Source: Rosa chinensis
Lineage: Eukaryota > Streptophyta > Magnoliopsida > Rosales > Rosaceae
Direction: 5' to 3'
NCBI RefSeq assembly: GCF_002994745.2
Contig: NC_037092.1
Span: 73,249,324-73,313,323, forward strand
DNA: 64,000 nucleotides
Shown here: positions 33,863-46,775 of the stretch, one piece after another
How positions within the stretch are numbered: the first letter of the stretch is position 1
Layout: every line of letters starts with the position of its first letter
Translations under genes and position numbers: made by a program
Notes under the pieces: model-generated
What the model saw: only the letters and a program-made list of their open reading frames with translations
Told to the model about the DNA's origin: nothing
Database searches by the model: none

Positions 33863-34957
33863 CTTCTTGTGTATTCGAGAATAGGTATACCCACTCGCTC
33901 TGTCAATAACAACCTGAAAATCTCAGCTCTCTCTGTCTATGATTCTGGATGATACCACAAACCACTAATTTATAACCCAAGTCCAGTCATCAGTTTCTCA
34001 ACCTTAATTATTGAATTAATATCTTCACCTGTTATATTCCTATGTAATTTTGGGTGCTATGTACTTGTATCCAACATGGAATTTGAATCAAGAGGTTGAA
34101 TCCAACATAAAATTAGAAGAATTTTTTTTTTTTTATTAGAATAAGTTTAATTAGAAGGTTAGTTGTTTTCAATCCTATGTGCATATATACAATACGGTTT
34201 TATCCTCCATTAAATCATTTTTCTTCTCAATCTCACCTAAAAAGTTAACATTAATTTTTGTCAGTCATTTTGATATTTTTGAAGTTTAGACTTTGAAAAT
34301 GAGACTTCACTTTATTTTTCTATGCATATCAATGTGATGTGTTATTTTGTTTTTGACACTCCTCTATCGGATTAATCAAGGTATCCTAAAGGCTTCCAAT
34401 GGCCAATGACTAATCAGCTAGGGCCTCAGACAGCCAACACGGCTTTGCAACCCCACCTATATTTACGTTTATTATTCAATAAATAACACTAAACCAACCA
34501 GCATTTGAACGCAGGGCATGGGGGTTTCACATCTCGAACGTTTCGGTGGGAAGACACAGTGGATCCACTAAAACGCTTGCAGTGGTTAAAACGTGTTGTG
34601 TTATGATTGACCTTAATACAGGTCTTCACCTGATCTACAGTAATTATGAATTTTAAGGTCTCATATCCTTGAATTTATTATCAATGACTTGAATTAAATG
34701 ACCACCAAATCTTTAGTCACCCGTGACCAAATGAATGTCACTCGTAAAAGTAGGTCCAATGATCTCCTTAACTGAAATGTTTAGTCAAAATTTGAAGAGA
34801 AGATAAAAATAATCAAATATTGCTCCAATTGCGTTCTCTAGATAGAAAAATCACTAGGATCTCCTAAATTTGATGAGGAGAGAGAAAATGACTCTAGAGA
34901 CTCCAAATGGATTAAATAACCTAATTAATCTATTTTTGTTTTAGTAAATCCGAATCG

Positions 34958-35156
34958 TGTCTAGCCCAAACTCTAGGTTACTTGACCTAGTGGTAATAGG
35001 GTTTTAATTGGAGATAATCTCGGAGAATATCTTAGATATGATTACCTTTCCTTGTACGATTCAGATTCTATGCATTGTAATCCTCTATATAAAGAGGTCC
35101 CTATTATCAATGAGAACACACCACAATTCTCTCTCAAATATCGTTTCCCTAAAACA
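34958..35156 (+). repeat. Copia 5' LTR, copy 2
   Basis: Same 199-bp LTR, 5,106 bp from copy 1, followed by the same primer site, leader and foldback (35936-35984). Confidence 0.7.
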
Positions 35157-36229
35157 TGTTATCAGCACGAAGCCCTAACCCTGAAACCCTAAATTCGTAG
35201 CCTTCAAACCCTAGCCACCACCGCCTCATATATTGAAGCTCTCAACTCCAGGAGTCTAGAATCGGCGGCGCCACCCCAGGAATCGGCCAGAAAGACACCG
35301 AACCGACACCGAGAACAACCACAAGATCTCCCGCCAGGTTCACACTTTTTCTGTCCACTAATTACCGTCCAATTCTGTCACTGACTGCAACTATAACCCA
35401 GAATCTGGGAACCGGGAAGAATTTTACTGGAACCGGCCATATACGCCCTCAACCTCCCAGTTGAAGCCCTGAAATTCCGAGCCAGTCAGCCACTGCCAGC
35501 CCTTGCACTCGCACCACCACCGAGCCCAACCCCAGAAGCCTGCAAGCCCAAAACGAGATAAGCCCAGAAAGGAAAAGGTAAAGAAGCCCACTGACGAAGC
35601 CCAATGCAGAAGCCCACTGACGTAAGCCCAGAGGCCTGCTGACGTCAGCCCAACACGCCATCGTCCACGTCAGCAACGTATTGCCACGTCAGCACCGGCA
35701 CTGCCGCGTGACCGCTTCATGTTCAGCGCTACCATGTCAGCAACGGTACTTCCACGTCACCTCAGGCGACTTTTCCGGTGACTTTCTGGCTAAATTTTCA
35801 TGCGACTAATTTCGAGGTAATTTTTACTAAAAGTTCCCCTTTTTGAAGTTTTTATTTCTTTTCTCTTCATTTTCTCGGGGACTTGCAAACTCCCTTCTTC
35901 TACTCCCCTTTCTTCATCATAGGAGAGACCTAATTAAGCTGAACTGTGGGGGTGTAGTGAGCACAAACCCCCACAGTTCAGCTTAGAGTGAGCACTACAA
36001 TCTTGGAGCGTGTTGGGATCTCCAAACTTAGAGTTTGTAGAGATTTTATGATCGACCACTCACATCATTGTTTCGATCTAATCCAACCGCTCTTGGAATC
36101 GAATTTCTTGGAAGCGACTACGCTCGGAAATTCCTAATATTTTGGAAGCGACTATGCTAAAAAATTCTATTATTTTCGTGGTAGCCTTTTCGCTTCGAAA
36201 CTAACCCTAATCTTTTGTTGTTTTTCAGG

Positions 36230-37131
36230 ATGAGTAACCCGAACAAGTTGTGCTTTGCTCCACTACAGACAACAGGCGCAGGATACCACTAGTGGGTCCG
36301 TGATGTGTACCAGCATCTTAAGGCTGATGGGATTCTTAGTACGATCCAAGATCTAAGTCAGAACGTGCTTACTCCTCAACAAGCTGCTGCTTTTGAAGCG
36401 AATAGAGCTACGAGAGGGGCCAATGAAGTTAAAGCCATAATTCTCATGACAAGGCACATGAATGACGCGCTTCAGAAGGAGTAGCTCAATGAGGAAGACC
36501 CCAGCAAACTATGGGTAGAACTCGAGCAGCGTTTTGGCAACGTTCATGACTCCCTGCTTCCTGATTTAGAAGTGAGATGACATAGCCTCCGCTTCTGTGA
36601 TTTCAAGTCTGTACTTGAGTGCAAATTTGAAGCACTTCGTTTCAAGTCTTTGATGGAATTCTGGGGGCAGAAAATCACTGATACAATGTTGATCGAGAAG
36701 ATTCTCTCTACCTTCCCCGTCTCTGCATTGATGATAGCCAAGAACTATCGGATTGATGTCAATGCTGGACGCATCACAAGATTTCATGAGCTTATTGGAG
36801 CCATGAACGTAGCTGAAAAGCACGACAACATACTTGTGAAGAACTATAACTCTAGACCCATGGGAGAAAAGCCAATTCCGGAGTCTAATTATAGTCGCGC
36901 CCCTAAGGGTGGGCCCCAGGAGCGAAACCCAAAGGAAATGGATTATTCTGGACGTTCTGGTCCACACCCTAAAGAGGAAGGAAATAGCCAAGATAGGCGT
37001 GCACAGAACCGTAGAGGTCAACGTGTGAAGAGAGAGAGAGAGGGGCAGAGCCTCCGGCTATGGTGGTGGTGCCACCCAAAGATCATGTAAATCCTCACCG
37101 CACTCTAGGTGCGCCTCGATCAAGGGAGCCT
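36230..37131 (+). pseudogene. Copia gag fragment, copy 2
   Basis: Same start, same internal stops and same joint to LINE sequence as copy 1. Confidence 0.8.
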
Positions 37132-37451
37132 GATTCATGTAAATCTCGATAAGTCCGTACCCAGTTTCCATAGCTCCGCATTAATATGATTTCGAGAGTG
37201 ACTGTGCACATCTACATGTGTGTCCTCCGTCCAGATTATGGCTAGTCCTTGTGAGTTATGTTCTTCTGGAACACAAAAATAGTCTTTGAATCCCATTCTG
37301 CGAGTGAGCGACTCAATAGTACTCTTCTGTGCTAGAGTTTCAGAGAGGAAAATTAGGATTGGTTTCTTCGCGAGCACGATAACCACTAAGGCTCGTTGTG
37401 TTTCATTGTTTACTATTCCCCTGCAGTTCCAAAGCAAGATGTTGCCTTAAA
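37132..37451 (-). pseudogene. LINE ORF2 start, copy 3
   Basis: As copy 2. One substitution changes Ala to Val (THADVH to THVDVH), shared with copy 4 and not with copies 1-2. Confidence 0.85.
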
Positions 37452-37705
37452 GCATAGTGCAGATTGGTTGTTTATGAAGACGTAGCAGTTGGGTGGCAGC
37501 GCACGGAGAAGACGACGGCAGTGCCTTAGGTTTACTTTCCTCTATATATAGCTATGATGAATTATCTTTACTATTATAAATTGAGTCACTAGACTTCATG
37601 ATGATAATAGCTTCGTTATTGTTTTTGTGATTAAAGTTATGACCGTCTTAAATGAAATAAATTAGTCTCGATGTCAATAAATATTTAATTTATATTAATT
37701 ATGGT

Positions 37706-38180
37706 ATTACTACCTCAAAGCTCAGGAAGTCAACAAGGAGGCAGTGGTGTTGTATTCAGAAAAACGAAAATGGTGAGTTAATGGTTGGGGCTACAAAGCT
37801 GTTTGTGCAGTTGCCATCACCATTTGATGCAGAGTTGACAGAGCATCAAGAGGATCTCAAAATGGCTACATCACTACAATACACGCAGGTTGTCTTTGAA
37901 ACTGATTTTTTGATGTTGGTTCATGCAATAAACCAATGCTCAACTAATTGTTTGACTTTAGGCTTAATCGAGGACGTGAAAATCTCTAATGCGGGATCAC
38001 CCTGAATTTCGGATAGTTTTTGTTCAACGCGAGGTCAATGTAGTTGCTCACTTACTTGCTAATCAAGCTTTAGGCACTAGTGATAGTCAAAATTGGTTTG
38101 TCATAACTCCCGAAATTATAAGGGATGTTATTCTAAACGATTGTAGTTGTGTAAATGTTTTAATGAATATTTTAATTTAA
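37706..38180 (+). pseudogene. LINE-type RNase H remnant, copy 3
   Basis: As copy 2, but the active-site position is GAT (Asp), giving ETDFLMLVHAIN, the family consensus. Confidence 0.75.
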
Positions 38181-38628
38181 AACATTTGAGTAATGTTAGG
38201 TGAACCATCGTGTTGGTACCACATGCATCCTATCTTATGTGGCTTTGTCACATAACCCAACCTATCAAATAAGTCATTAAATGACATGGTTGAGCCACAT
38301 CAAAGTGTCACAAAAAGTGAGATTCCAGTGATATCCAAAAATGTGGTTAATCTAACATTATCCAGTTTGATTTTTTCGTCCACATAACAGAATTTTTTTA
38401 ATAAAATTGCTCTAACAAGCAAATATCATTTAAGTTAAGACTTCAAACACATATTTCATTTTTGGAAACAGTTTATCATGAACACGCACAAAAAGAAGGA
38501 AGAGAATTTGGGACACCCAACTTGGGCTATCAAAGATGCAAAATCTTTATTCTCAACTTAGTAAAACTATTGTTGCGTTAACAATTTATTTTTCGAGAAG
38601 ATTTCCTTATTGTTTTGGATCCTTGATT

Positions 38629-38969
38629 CTAGTAGAAGCAACAACACACAGTGTCTTCCTCGCATTTAGCATTGTCATCGTACTCGCCAAATACCCTATC
38701 GCAGGTTGCCTTACAAGTGTCTATTATGGTGCTGCAGGGATGCACGGTCCCAAGTCGGCATTGCAATGTACCTTAAAAATATAACAATTTTAGAAACAAA
38801 CTAATTTAAGGGAATAATAACAATAATCCATGGAAAATGTAAAAAAAGAAAAAAAAACTAAATAAAAATTAGAGCAACATATCCTTAAAGGATGAGGAGA
38901 AATTCGTATACCAGTAGAGAAAACCAAGAGAAGTAATACTAGCATAGCGAAAATATAGTGGAACTTCAT
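38629..38969 (-). CDS. Defensin-like cysteine-rich secreted peptide, copy 3
   Basis: Exons 38969-38912 and 38771-38629. Coding sequence is identical to copies 1, 2 and 4. The intron is one base longer (140 bp) through an A-run in its middle, with no effect on splicing. Confidence 0.72.
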
Positions 38970-40063
38970 CTTCTTGTGTATTCGAGAACAGGTATACCCA
39001 CTCGCTCTGTCAATAACAACCTGAAAATCTCAGCTCTCTCTGTCTATGATTCTGGATGATACCACAAACCACTAATTTATAACCCAAGTCCAGTCATCAG
39101 TTTCTCAACCTTAATTATTGAATTAATATCTTCACCTGTTATATTCCTATGTAATTTTGGGTGCTATGTACTTGTATCCAACATGGAATTTGAATCAAGA
39201 GGTTGAATCCAACATAAAATTAGAAGAATTTTTTTTTTTTATTAGAATAAGTTTAATTAGAAGGTTAGTTGTTTTCAATCCTATGTGCATATATACAATA
39301 CGGTTTTATCCTCCATTAAATCATTTTTCTTCTCAATCTCACCTAAAAAGTTAACATTAATTTTTGTCAGTCATTTTGATATTTTTGAAGTTTAGACTTT
39401 GAAAATGAGACTTCACTTTATTTTTCTATGCATATCAATGTGATGTGTTATTTTGTTTTTGACACTCCTCTATCGGATTAATCAAGGTATCCTAAAGGCT
39501 TCCAATGGCCAATGACTAATCAGCTAGGGCCTCAGACAGCCAACACGGCTTTGCAACCCCACCTATATTTACGTTTATAATTCAATAAATAACACTAAAC
39601 CAACCAGCATTTGAACGCAGGGCATGGGGGTTTCACATCTCGAACGTTTCGGTGGGAAGACACAGTGGATCCACTAAAACGCTTGCAGTGGTTAAAACGT
39701 GTTGTGTTATGATTGACCTTAATACAGGTCTTCACCTGATCTACAGTAATTATGAATTTTAAGGTCTCATATCCTTGAATTTATTATCAATGACTTGAAT
39801 TAAATGACCACCAAATCTTTAGTCACCCGTGACCAAATGAATGTCACTCGTAAAAGCAGGTCCAATGATCTCCTTAACTGAAATGTTTAGTCAAAATTTG
39901 AAGAGAAGATAAAAATAATCAAATATTGCTCCAATTGCGTTCTCTAGATAGAAAAATCACTAGGATCTCCTAAATTTGATGAGGAGAGAGAAAATGACTC
40001 TAGAGACTCCAAATGGATTAAATAACCTAATTAATCTATTTTTGTTTTAGTAAATCCGAATCG

Positions 40064-40262
40064 TGTCTAGCCCAAACTCTAGGTTACTTGACCTAGTGGT
40101 AATAGGGTTTTAATTGGAGATAATCTCGGAGAATATCTTAGATATGATTACCTTTCCTTGTACGATTCAGATTCTATGCATTGTAATCCTCTATATAAAG
40201 AGGTCCCTATTATCAATGAGAACACACCACAATTCTCTCTCAAATATCGTTTCCCTAAAACA
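40064..40262 (+). repeat. Copia 5' LTR, copy 3
   Basis: Same 199-bp LTR with primer site; leader and foldback follow at about 41042-41090. Confidence 0.7.
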
Positions 40263-41335
40263 TGTTATCAGCACGAAGCCCTAACCCTGAAACCCTAAAT
40301 TCGTAGCCTTCAAACCCTAGCCACCACTGCCTCATATATTGAAGCTCTCAACTCCAGGAGTCTAGAATCGGCGGCGCCACCCCAGGAATCGGCCAGAAAG
40401 ACACCGAACCGACACCGAGAACAACCACAAGATCTCCCGCCAGGTTCACACTTTTTCTGTCCACTAATTACCGTCCAATTCTGTCACTGACTGCAACTAT
40501 AACCCAGAATCTGGGAACCGGGAAGAATTTTACTGGAACCGGCCATATACGCCCTCAACCTCCCAGTTGAAGCCCTGAAATTCCGAGCCAGTCAGCCACT
40601 GCCAGCCCTTGCACTCGCACCACCACCGAGCCCAACCCCAGAAGCCTGCAAGCCCAAAACGAGATAAGCCCAGAAAGGAAAAGGTAAAGAAGCCCACTGA
40701 CGAAGCCCAATGCAGAAGCCCACTGACGTAAGCCCAGAGGCCTGCTGACGTCAGCCCAACACGCCATCGTCCACGTCAGCAACGTATTGCCACGTCAGCA
40801 CCGGCACTGCCGCGTGACCGCTTCATGTTCAGCGCTACCATGTCAGCAACGGTACTTCCACGTCACCTCAGGCGACTTTTCCGGTGACTTTCTGGCTAAA
40901 TTTTCCTGCGACTAATTTCGAGGTAATTTTTACTAAAAGTTCCCCTTTTTGAAGTTTTTATTTCTTTTCTCTTCATTTTCTCGGGGACTTGCAAACTCCC
41001 TTCTTCTACTCCCCTTTCTTCATCATAGGAGAGACCTAATTAAGCTGAACTGTGGGGGTGTAGTGAGCACAAACCCCCACAGTTCAGCTTAGAGTGAGCA
41101 CTACAATCTTGGAGCGTGTTGGGATCTCCAAACTTAGAGTTTGTAGAGATTTTATGATCGACCACTCACATCATTGTTTCGATCTAATCCAACCGCTCTT
41201 GGAATCGAATTTCTTGGAAGCGACTACGCTCGGAAATTCCTAATATTTTGGAAGCGACTATGCTAAAAAATTCTATTATTTTCGTGGTAGCCTTTTCGCT
41301 TCGAAACTAACCCTAATCTTTTGTTGTTTTTCAGG

Positions 41336-42237
41336 ATGAGTAACCCGAACAAGTTGTGCTTTGCTCCACTACAGACAACAGGCGCAGGATACCACTAGTG
41401 GGTCCGTGATGTGTACCAGCATCTTAAGGCTGATGGGATTCTTAGTACGATCCAAGATCTAAGTCAGAACGTGCTTACTCCTCAACAAGCTGCTGCTTTT
41501 GAAGCGAATAGAGCTACGAGAGGGGCCAATGAAGTTAAAGCCATAATCCTCATGACAAGGCACATGAATGACGCGCTTCAGAAGGAGTAGCTCAATGAGG
41601 AAGACCCCAGCAAACTATGGGTAGAACTCGAGCAGCGTTTTGGCAACGTTCATGACTCCCTGCTTCCTGATTTAGAAGTGAGATGACATAGCCTCCGCTT
41701 CTGTGATTTCAAGTCTGTACTTGAGTGCAAATTTGAAGCACTTCGTTTCAAGTCTTTGATGGAATTCTGGGGGCAGAAAATCACTGATACAATGTTGATC
41801 GAGAAGATTCTCTCTACCTTCCCCGTCTCTGCATTGATGATAGCCAAGAACTATCGGATTGATGTCAATGCTGGACGCATCACAAGATTTCATGAGCTTA
41901 TTGGAGCCATGAACGTAGCTGAAAAGCACGACAACATACTTGTGAAGAACTATAACTCTAGACCCATGGGAGAAAAGCCAATTCCGGAGTCTAATTATAG
42001 TCGCGCCCCTAAGGGTGGGCCCCAGGAGCGAAACCCAAAGGAAATGGATTATTCTGGACGTTCTGGTCCACACCCTAAAGAGGAAGGAAATAGCCAAGAT
42101 AGGCGTGCACAGAACCGTAGAGGTCAACGTGTGAAGAGAGAGAGAGAGGGGCAGAGCCTCCGGCTATGGTGGTGGTGCCACCCAAAGATCATGTAAATCC
42201 TCACCGCACTCTAGGTGCGCCTCGATCAAGGGAGCCT
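41336..42237 (+). pseudogene. Copia gag fragment, copy 3
   Basis: As copies 1 and 2, same stops and same joint. One silent-type difference (ATAATCCTC for ATAATTCTC) is shared with copy 4. Confidence 0.8.
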
Positions 42238-42557
42238 GATTCATGTAAATCTCGATAAGTCCGTACCCAGTTTCCATAGCTCCGCATTAATATGATTTCG
42301 AGAGTGACTGTGCACATCTACATGTGTGTCCTCCGTCCAGATTATGGCTAGTCCTTGTGAGTTATGTTCTTCTGGAACACAAAAATAGTCTTTGAATCCC
42401 ATTCTGCGAGTGAGCGACTCAATAGTACTCTTCTGTGCTAGAGTTTCAGAGAGGAAAATTAGGATTGGTTTCTTCGCGAGCACGATAACCACTAAGGCTC
42501 GTTGTGTTTCATTGTTTACTATTCCCCTGCAGTTCCAAAGCAAGATGTTGCCTTAAA
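42238..42557 (-). pseudogene. LINE ORF2 start, copy 4
   Basis: As copy 3, including THVDVH. Confidence 0.85.
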
Positions 42558-42811
42558 GCATAGTGCAGATTGGTTGTTTATGAAGACGTAGCAGTTGGGT
42601 GGCAGCGCACGGAGAAGACGACGGCAGTGCCTTAGGTTTACTTTCCTCTATATATAGCTATGATGAATTATCTTTACTATTATAAATTGAGTCACTAGAC
42701 TTCATGATGATAATAGCTTCGTTATTGTTTTTGTGATTAAAGTTATGACCGTCTTAAATGAAATAAATTAGTCTCGATGTCAATAAATATTTAATTTATA
42801 TTAATTATGGT

Positions 42812-43286
42812 ATTACTACCTCAAAGCTCAGGAAGTCAACAAGGAGGCAGTGGTGTTGTATTCAGAAAAACGAAAATGGTGAGTTAATGGTTGGGGCTAC
42901 AAAGCTGTTTGTGCAGTTGCCATCACCATTTGATGCAGAGTTGACAGAGCATCAAGAGGATCTCAAAATGGCTACATCACTACAATACACGCAGGTTGTC
43001 TTTGAAACTGCTTTTTTGATGTTGGTTCATGCAATAAACCAATGCTCAACTAATTGTTTGACTTTAGGCTTAATCGAGGACGTGAAAATCTCTAATGCGG
43101 GATCACCCTGAATTTCGGATAGTTTTTGTTCAACGCGAGGTCAATGTAGTTGCTCACTTACTTGCTAATCAAGCTTTAGGCACTAGTGATAGTCAAAATT
43201 GGTTTGTCATAACTCCCGAAATTATAAGGGATGTTATTCTAAACGATTGTAGTTGTGTAAATGTTTTAATGAATATTTTAATTTAA
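42812..43286 (+). pseudogene. LINE-type RNase H remnant, copy 4
   Basis: As copy 2; the active-site position is GCT (Ala). Confidence 0.75.
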
Positions 43287-43734
43287 AACATTTGAGTAAT
43301 GTTAGGTGAACCATCGTGTTGGTACCACATGCATCCTATCTTATGTGGCTTTGTCACATAACCCAACCTATCAAATAAGTCATTAAATGACATGGTTGAG
43401 CCACATCAAAGTGTCACAAAAAGTGAGATTCCAGTGATATCCAAAAATGTGGTTAATCTAACATTATCCAGTTTGATTTTTTCGTCCACATAACAGAATT
43501 TTTTTAATAAAATTGCTCTAACAAGCAAATATCATTTAAGTTAAGACTTCAAACACATATTTCATTTTTGGAAACAGTTTATCATGAACACGCACAAAAA
43601 GAAGGAAGAGAATTTGGGACACCCAACTTGGGCTAGCAAAGATGCAAAATCTTTATTCTCAACTTAGTAAAACTATTGTTGCGTTAACAATTTATTTTTC
43701 GAGAAGATTTCCTTATTGTTTTGGATCCTTGATT

Positions 43735-44074
43735 CTAGTAGAAGCAACAACACACAGTGTCTTCCTCGCATTTAGCATTGTCATCGTACTCGCCAAATAC
43801 CCTATCGCAGGTTGCCTTACAAGTGTCTATTATGGTGCTGCAGGGATGCACGGTCCCAAGTCGGCATTGCAATGTACCTTAAAAATATAACAATTTTAGA
43901 AACAAACTAATTTAAGGGAATAATAACAATAATCCATGGAAAATGTAAAAAAAGAAAAAAAACTAAATAAAAATTAGAGCAACATATCCTTAAAGGATGA
44001 GGAGAAATTCGTATACCAGTAGAGAAAACCAAGAGAAGTAATACTAGCATAGCGAAAATATAGTGGAACTTCAT
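43735..44074 (-). CDS. Defensin-like cysteine-rich secreted peptide, copy 4
   Basis: Exons 44074-44017 and 43877-43735, with a 139-bp intron. Coding sequence is identical to the other three copies. TATA box, leader and polyadenylation motif are also kept. Confidence 0.72.
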
Positions 44075-45168
44075 CTTCTTGTGTATTCGAGAACAGGTAT
44101 ACCCACTCGCTCTGTCAATAACAACCTGAAAATCTCAGCTCTCTCTGTCTATGATTCTGGATGATACCACAAACCACTAATTTATAACCCAAGTCCAGTC
44201 ATCAGTTTCTCAACCTTAATTATTGAATTAATATCTTCACCTGTTATATTCCTATGTAATTTTGGGTGCTATGTACTTGTATCCAACATGGAATTTGAAT
44301 CAAGAGGTTGAATCCAACATAAAATTAGAAGAATTTTTTTTTTTTATTAGAATAAGTTTAATTAGAAGGTTAGTTGTTTTCAATCCTATGTGCATATATA
44401 CAATACGGTTTTATCCTCCATTAAATCATTTTTCTTCTCAATCTCACCTAAAAAGTTAACATTAATTTTTGTCAGTCATTTTGATATTTTTGAAGTTTAG
44501 ACTTTGAAAATGAGACTTCACTTTATTTTTCTATGCATATCAATGTGATGTGTTATTTTGTTTTTGACACTCCTCTATCGGATTAATCAAGGTATCCTAA
44601 AGGCTTCCAATGGCCAATGACTAATCAGCTAGGGCCTCAGACAGCCAACACGGCTTTGCAACCCCACCTATATTTACGTTTATAATTCAATAAATAACAC
44701 TAAACCAACCAGCATTTGAACGCAGGGCATGGGGGTTTCACATCTCGAACGTTTCGGTGGGAAGACACAGTGGATCCACTAAAACGCTTGCAGTGGTTAA
44801 AACGTGTTGTGTTATGATTGACCTTAATACAGGTCTTCACCTGATCTACAGTAATTATGAATTTTAAGGTCTCATATCCTTGAATTTATTATCAATGACT
44901 TGAATTAAATGACCACCAAATCTTTAGTCACCCGTGACCAAATGAATGTCACTCGTAAAAGCAGGTCCAATGATCTCCTTAACTGAAATGTTTAGTCAAA
45001 ATTTGAAGAGAAGATAAAAATAATCAAATATTGCTCCAATTGCGTTCTCTAGATAGAAAAATCACTAGGATCTCCTAAATTTGATGAGGAGAGAGAAAAT
45101 GACTCTAGAGACTCCAAATGGATTAAATAACCTAATTAATCTATTTTTGTTTTAGTAAATCCGAATCG

Positions 45169-45367
45169 TGTCTAGCCCAAACTCTAGGTTACTTGACCTA
45201 GTGGTAATAGGGTTTTAATTGGAGATAATCTCGGAGAATATCTTAGATATGATTACCTTTCCTTGTACGATTCAGATTCTATGCATTGTAATCCTCTATA
45301 TAAAGAGGTCCCTATTATCAATGAGAACACACCACAATTCTCTCTCAAATATCGTTTCCCTAAAACA
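45169..45367 (+). repeat. Copia 5' LTR, copy 4
   Basis: Same 199-bp LTR with primer site. The leader that follows diverges from the others from about 45787 on: an extra CCCACTGACGTAAG repeat, several substitutions, and no foldback near 46161-46190. Confidence 0.7.
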
Positions 45368-46422
45368 TGTTATCAGCACGAAGCCCTAACCCTGAAACCC
45401 TAAATTCGTAGCCTTCAAACCCTAGCCACCACCGCCTCATATATTGAAGCTCTCAACTCCAGGAGTCTAGAATCGGCGGCGCCACCCCAGGAATCGGCCA
45501 GAAAGACACCGAACCGACACCGAGAACAACCACAAGATCTCCCGCCAGGTTCACACTTTTTCTGTCCACTAATTACCGTCCAATTCTGTCACTGACTGCA
45601 ACTATAACCCAGAATCTGGGAACCGGGAAGAATTTTACTGGAACCGGCCATATACGCCCTCAACCTCCCAGTTGAAGCCCTGAAATTCCGAGCCAGTCAG
45701 CCACTGCCAGCCCTTGCACTCGCACCACCACCGAGCCCAACCCCAGAAGCCTGCAAGCCCAAAACGAGATAAGCCCAGAAAGGAAAAGGAAAAGAAGCCC
45801 ACTGACGAAGCCCAATGCAGAAGCCCACTGACGTAAGCCCACTGACGTAAGCCCAGAGGCCTGCTGACGTCAGCCCAACACGCCATCGTCCACGTCAGCA
45901 ACGTATTGCCACGTTAGCACCGGCACTGCCGCGTGACCGCTTCAGGTTCTGCGCTACCATGTCAGCAACGGTACTGCCACGTCACCTCAGGCGACTTTTC
46001 CGGTGACTTTCTGGCCAAATTTTCCGGCGACTAATTTCGAGGTAATTTTTACTAAAAGTTCCCCTTTTTAAAGTTTTTATTTCTTTTCTCTTCTTTTTCT
46101 CGGGGACTTGCAAACTCCCTTCTTCTACTCCCCTTTCTTCATCATAGGAGAGACCTAATTAAGCTGAACTGTGGGGGTTTGTGCTCACTACAATCTTGGA
46201 GCGTGTTGAGATCTCCAAACTTAGAGTTTGTAGAGATTTTATGATCGACCACTCACATCATTGTTTCGATCTAATCCAACCGCTCTTGGAATCGAATTTC
46301 TTGGAAGCGACTACGCTTGGAAATTTCTAATATTTTGGAAGCGACTATGCTAAAAAATTATATTATTTTCGTGGTAGCCTTTTCACTTCGAAACTAACCC
46401 TAATCTTTTGTTGTTTTTCAGG

Positions 46423-46775
46423 ATGAGTAACCCGAACAAGTTGTGCTTTGCTCCACTACAGACAACAGGCGCAGGATACCACTAGTGGGTCCGTGATGTG
46501 TACCAACATCTTAAGGCTGATGGGATTCTTAGTACGATCCAAGAGCTAAGTTAGAACGTGCTTACTCCTCAACAAGCTGCCGCTTTTGAAGCGAATAGAG
46601 CTACGAGAGAGGCCAATGAAGTTAAAGCCATAATCCTCATGACAAGGCACATGAATGACGCGCTTCATAAGGAGTAGCTCAATGAGGAAGACCCCAGCAA
46701 ACTATGGGTAGAACTCGAGCCGCAGAGTTTTGGCAACGTTCGTGACTCCCTGCTTCCTGATTTAGAAGTGAGATG
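46423..46775 (+). pseudogene. Copia gag fragment, copy 4, truncated
   Basis: Starts MSNPNKLCFAPLQTTGAGYH with the same TAG after it, plus extra changes (a TAG in the LSQNV segment, a 3-base insertion near 46720). It stops at AGATG, where the array ends, about 520 bp earlier than gag in units 1-3. Confidence 0.78.

Larger units (their letters stand above)
26942..46775. repeat. Direct tandem array of a ~5.1-kb unit, four copies
   Basis: Units: 26942-32025, 32026-37131, 37132-42237 and 42238-46775 (last one incomplete). Spacing between matching points is 5,104-5,106 bp. Copies differ by few substitutions and homopolymer-length changes. Each unit contains, left to right, a LINE ORF2 start (-), an RNase H remnant (+), a two-exon cysteine-rich peptide gene (-), and a copia 5' LTR, leader and broken gag (+). 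The joint between units is gag sequence followed by GATTCATGTAAATCTC; units 2-4 carry 21 bp just after it that unit 1 lacks. Unit 4 diverges after AGATG at 46775 and its last ~1 kb is more different than any other part. Confidence 0.95.

Noticed and set aside
26942..46775. The array as a pure assembly artefact
   Set aside because: Not excluded, but units carry different substitutions, different A-run lengths, a foldback in only three of four, and distinct edges, which a simple collapse or duplication error would not give.
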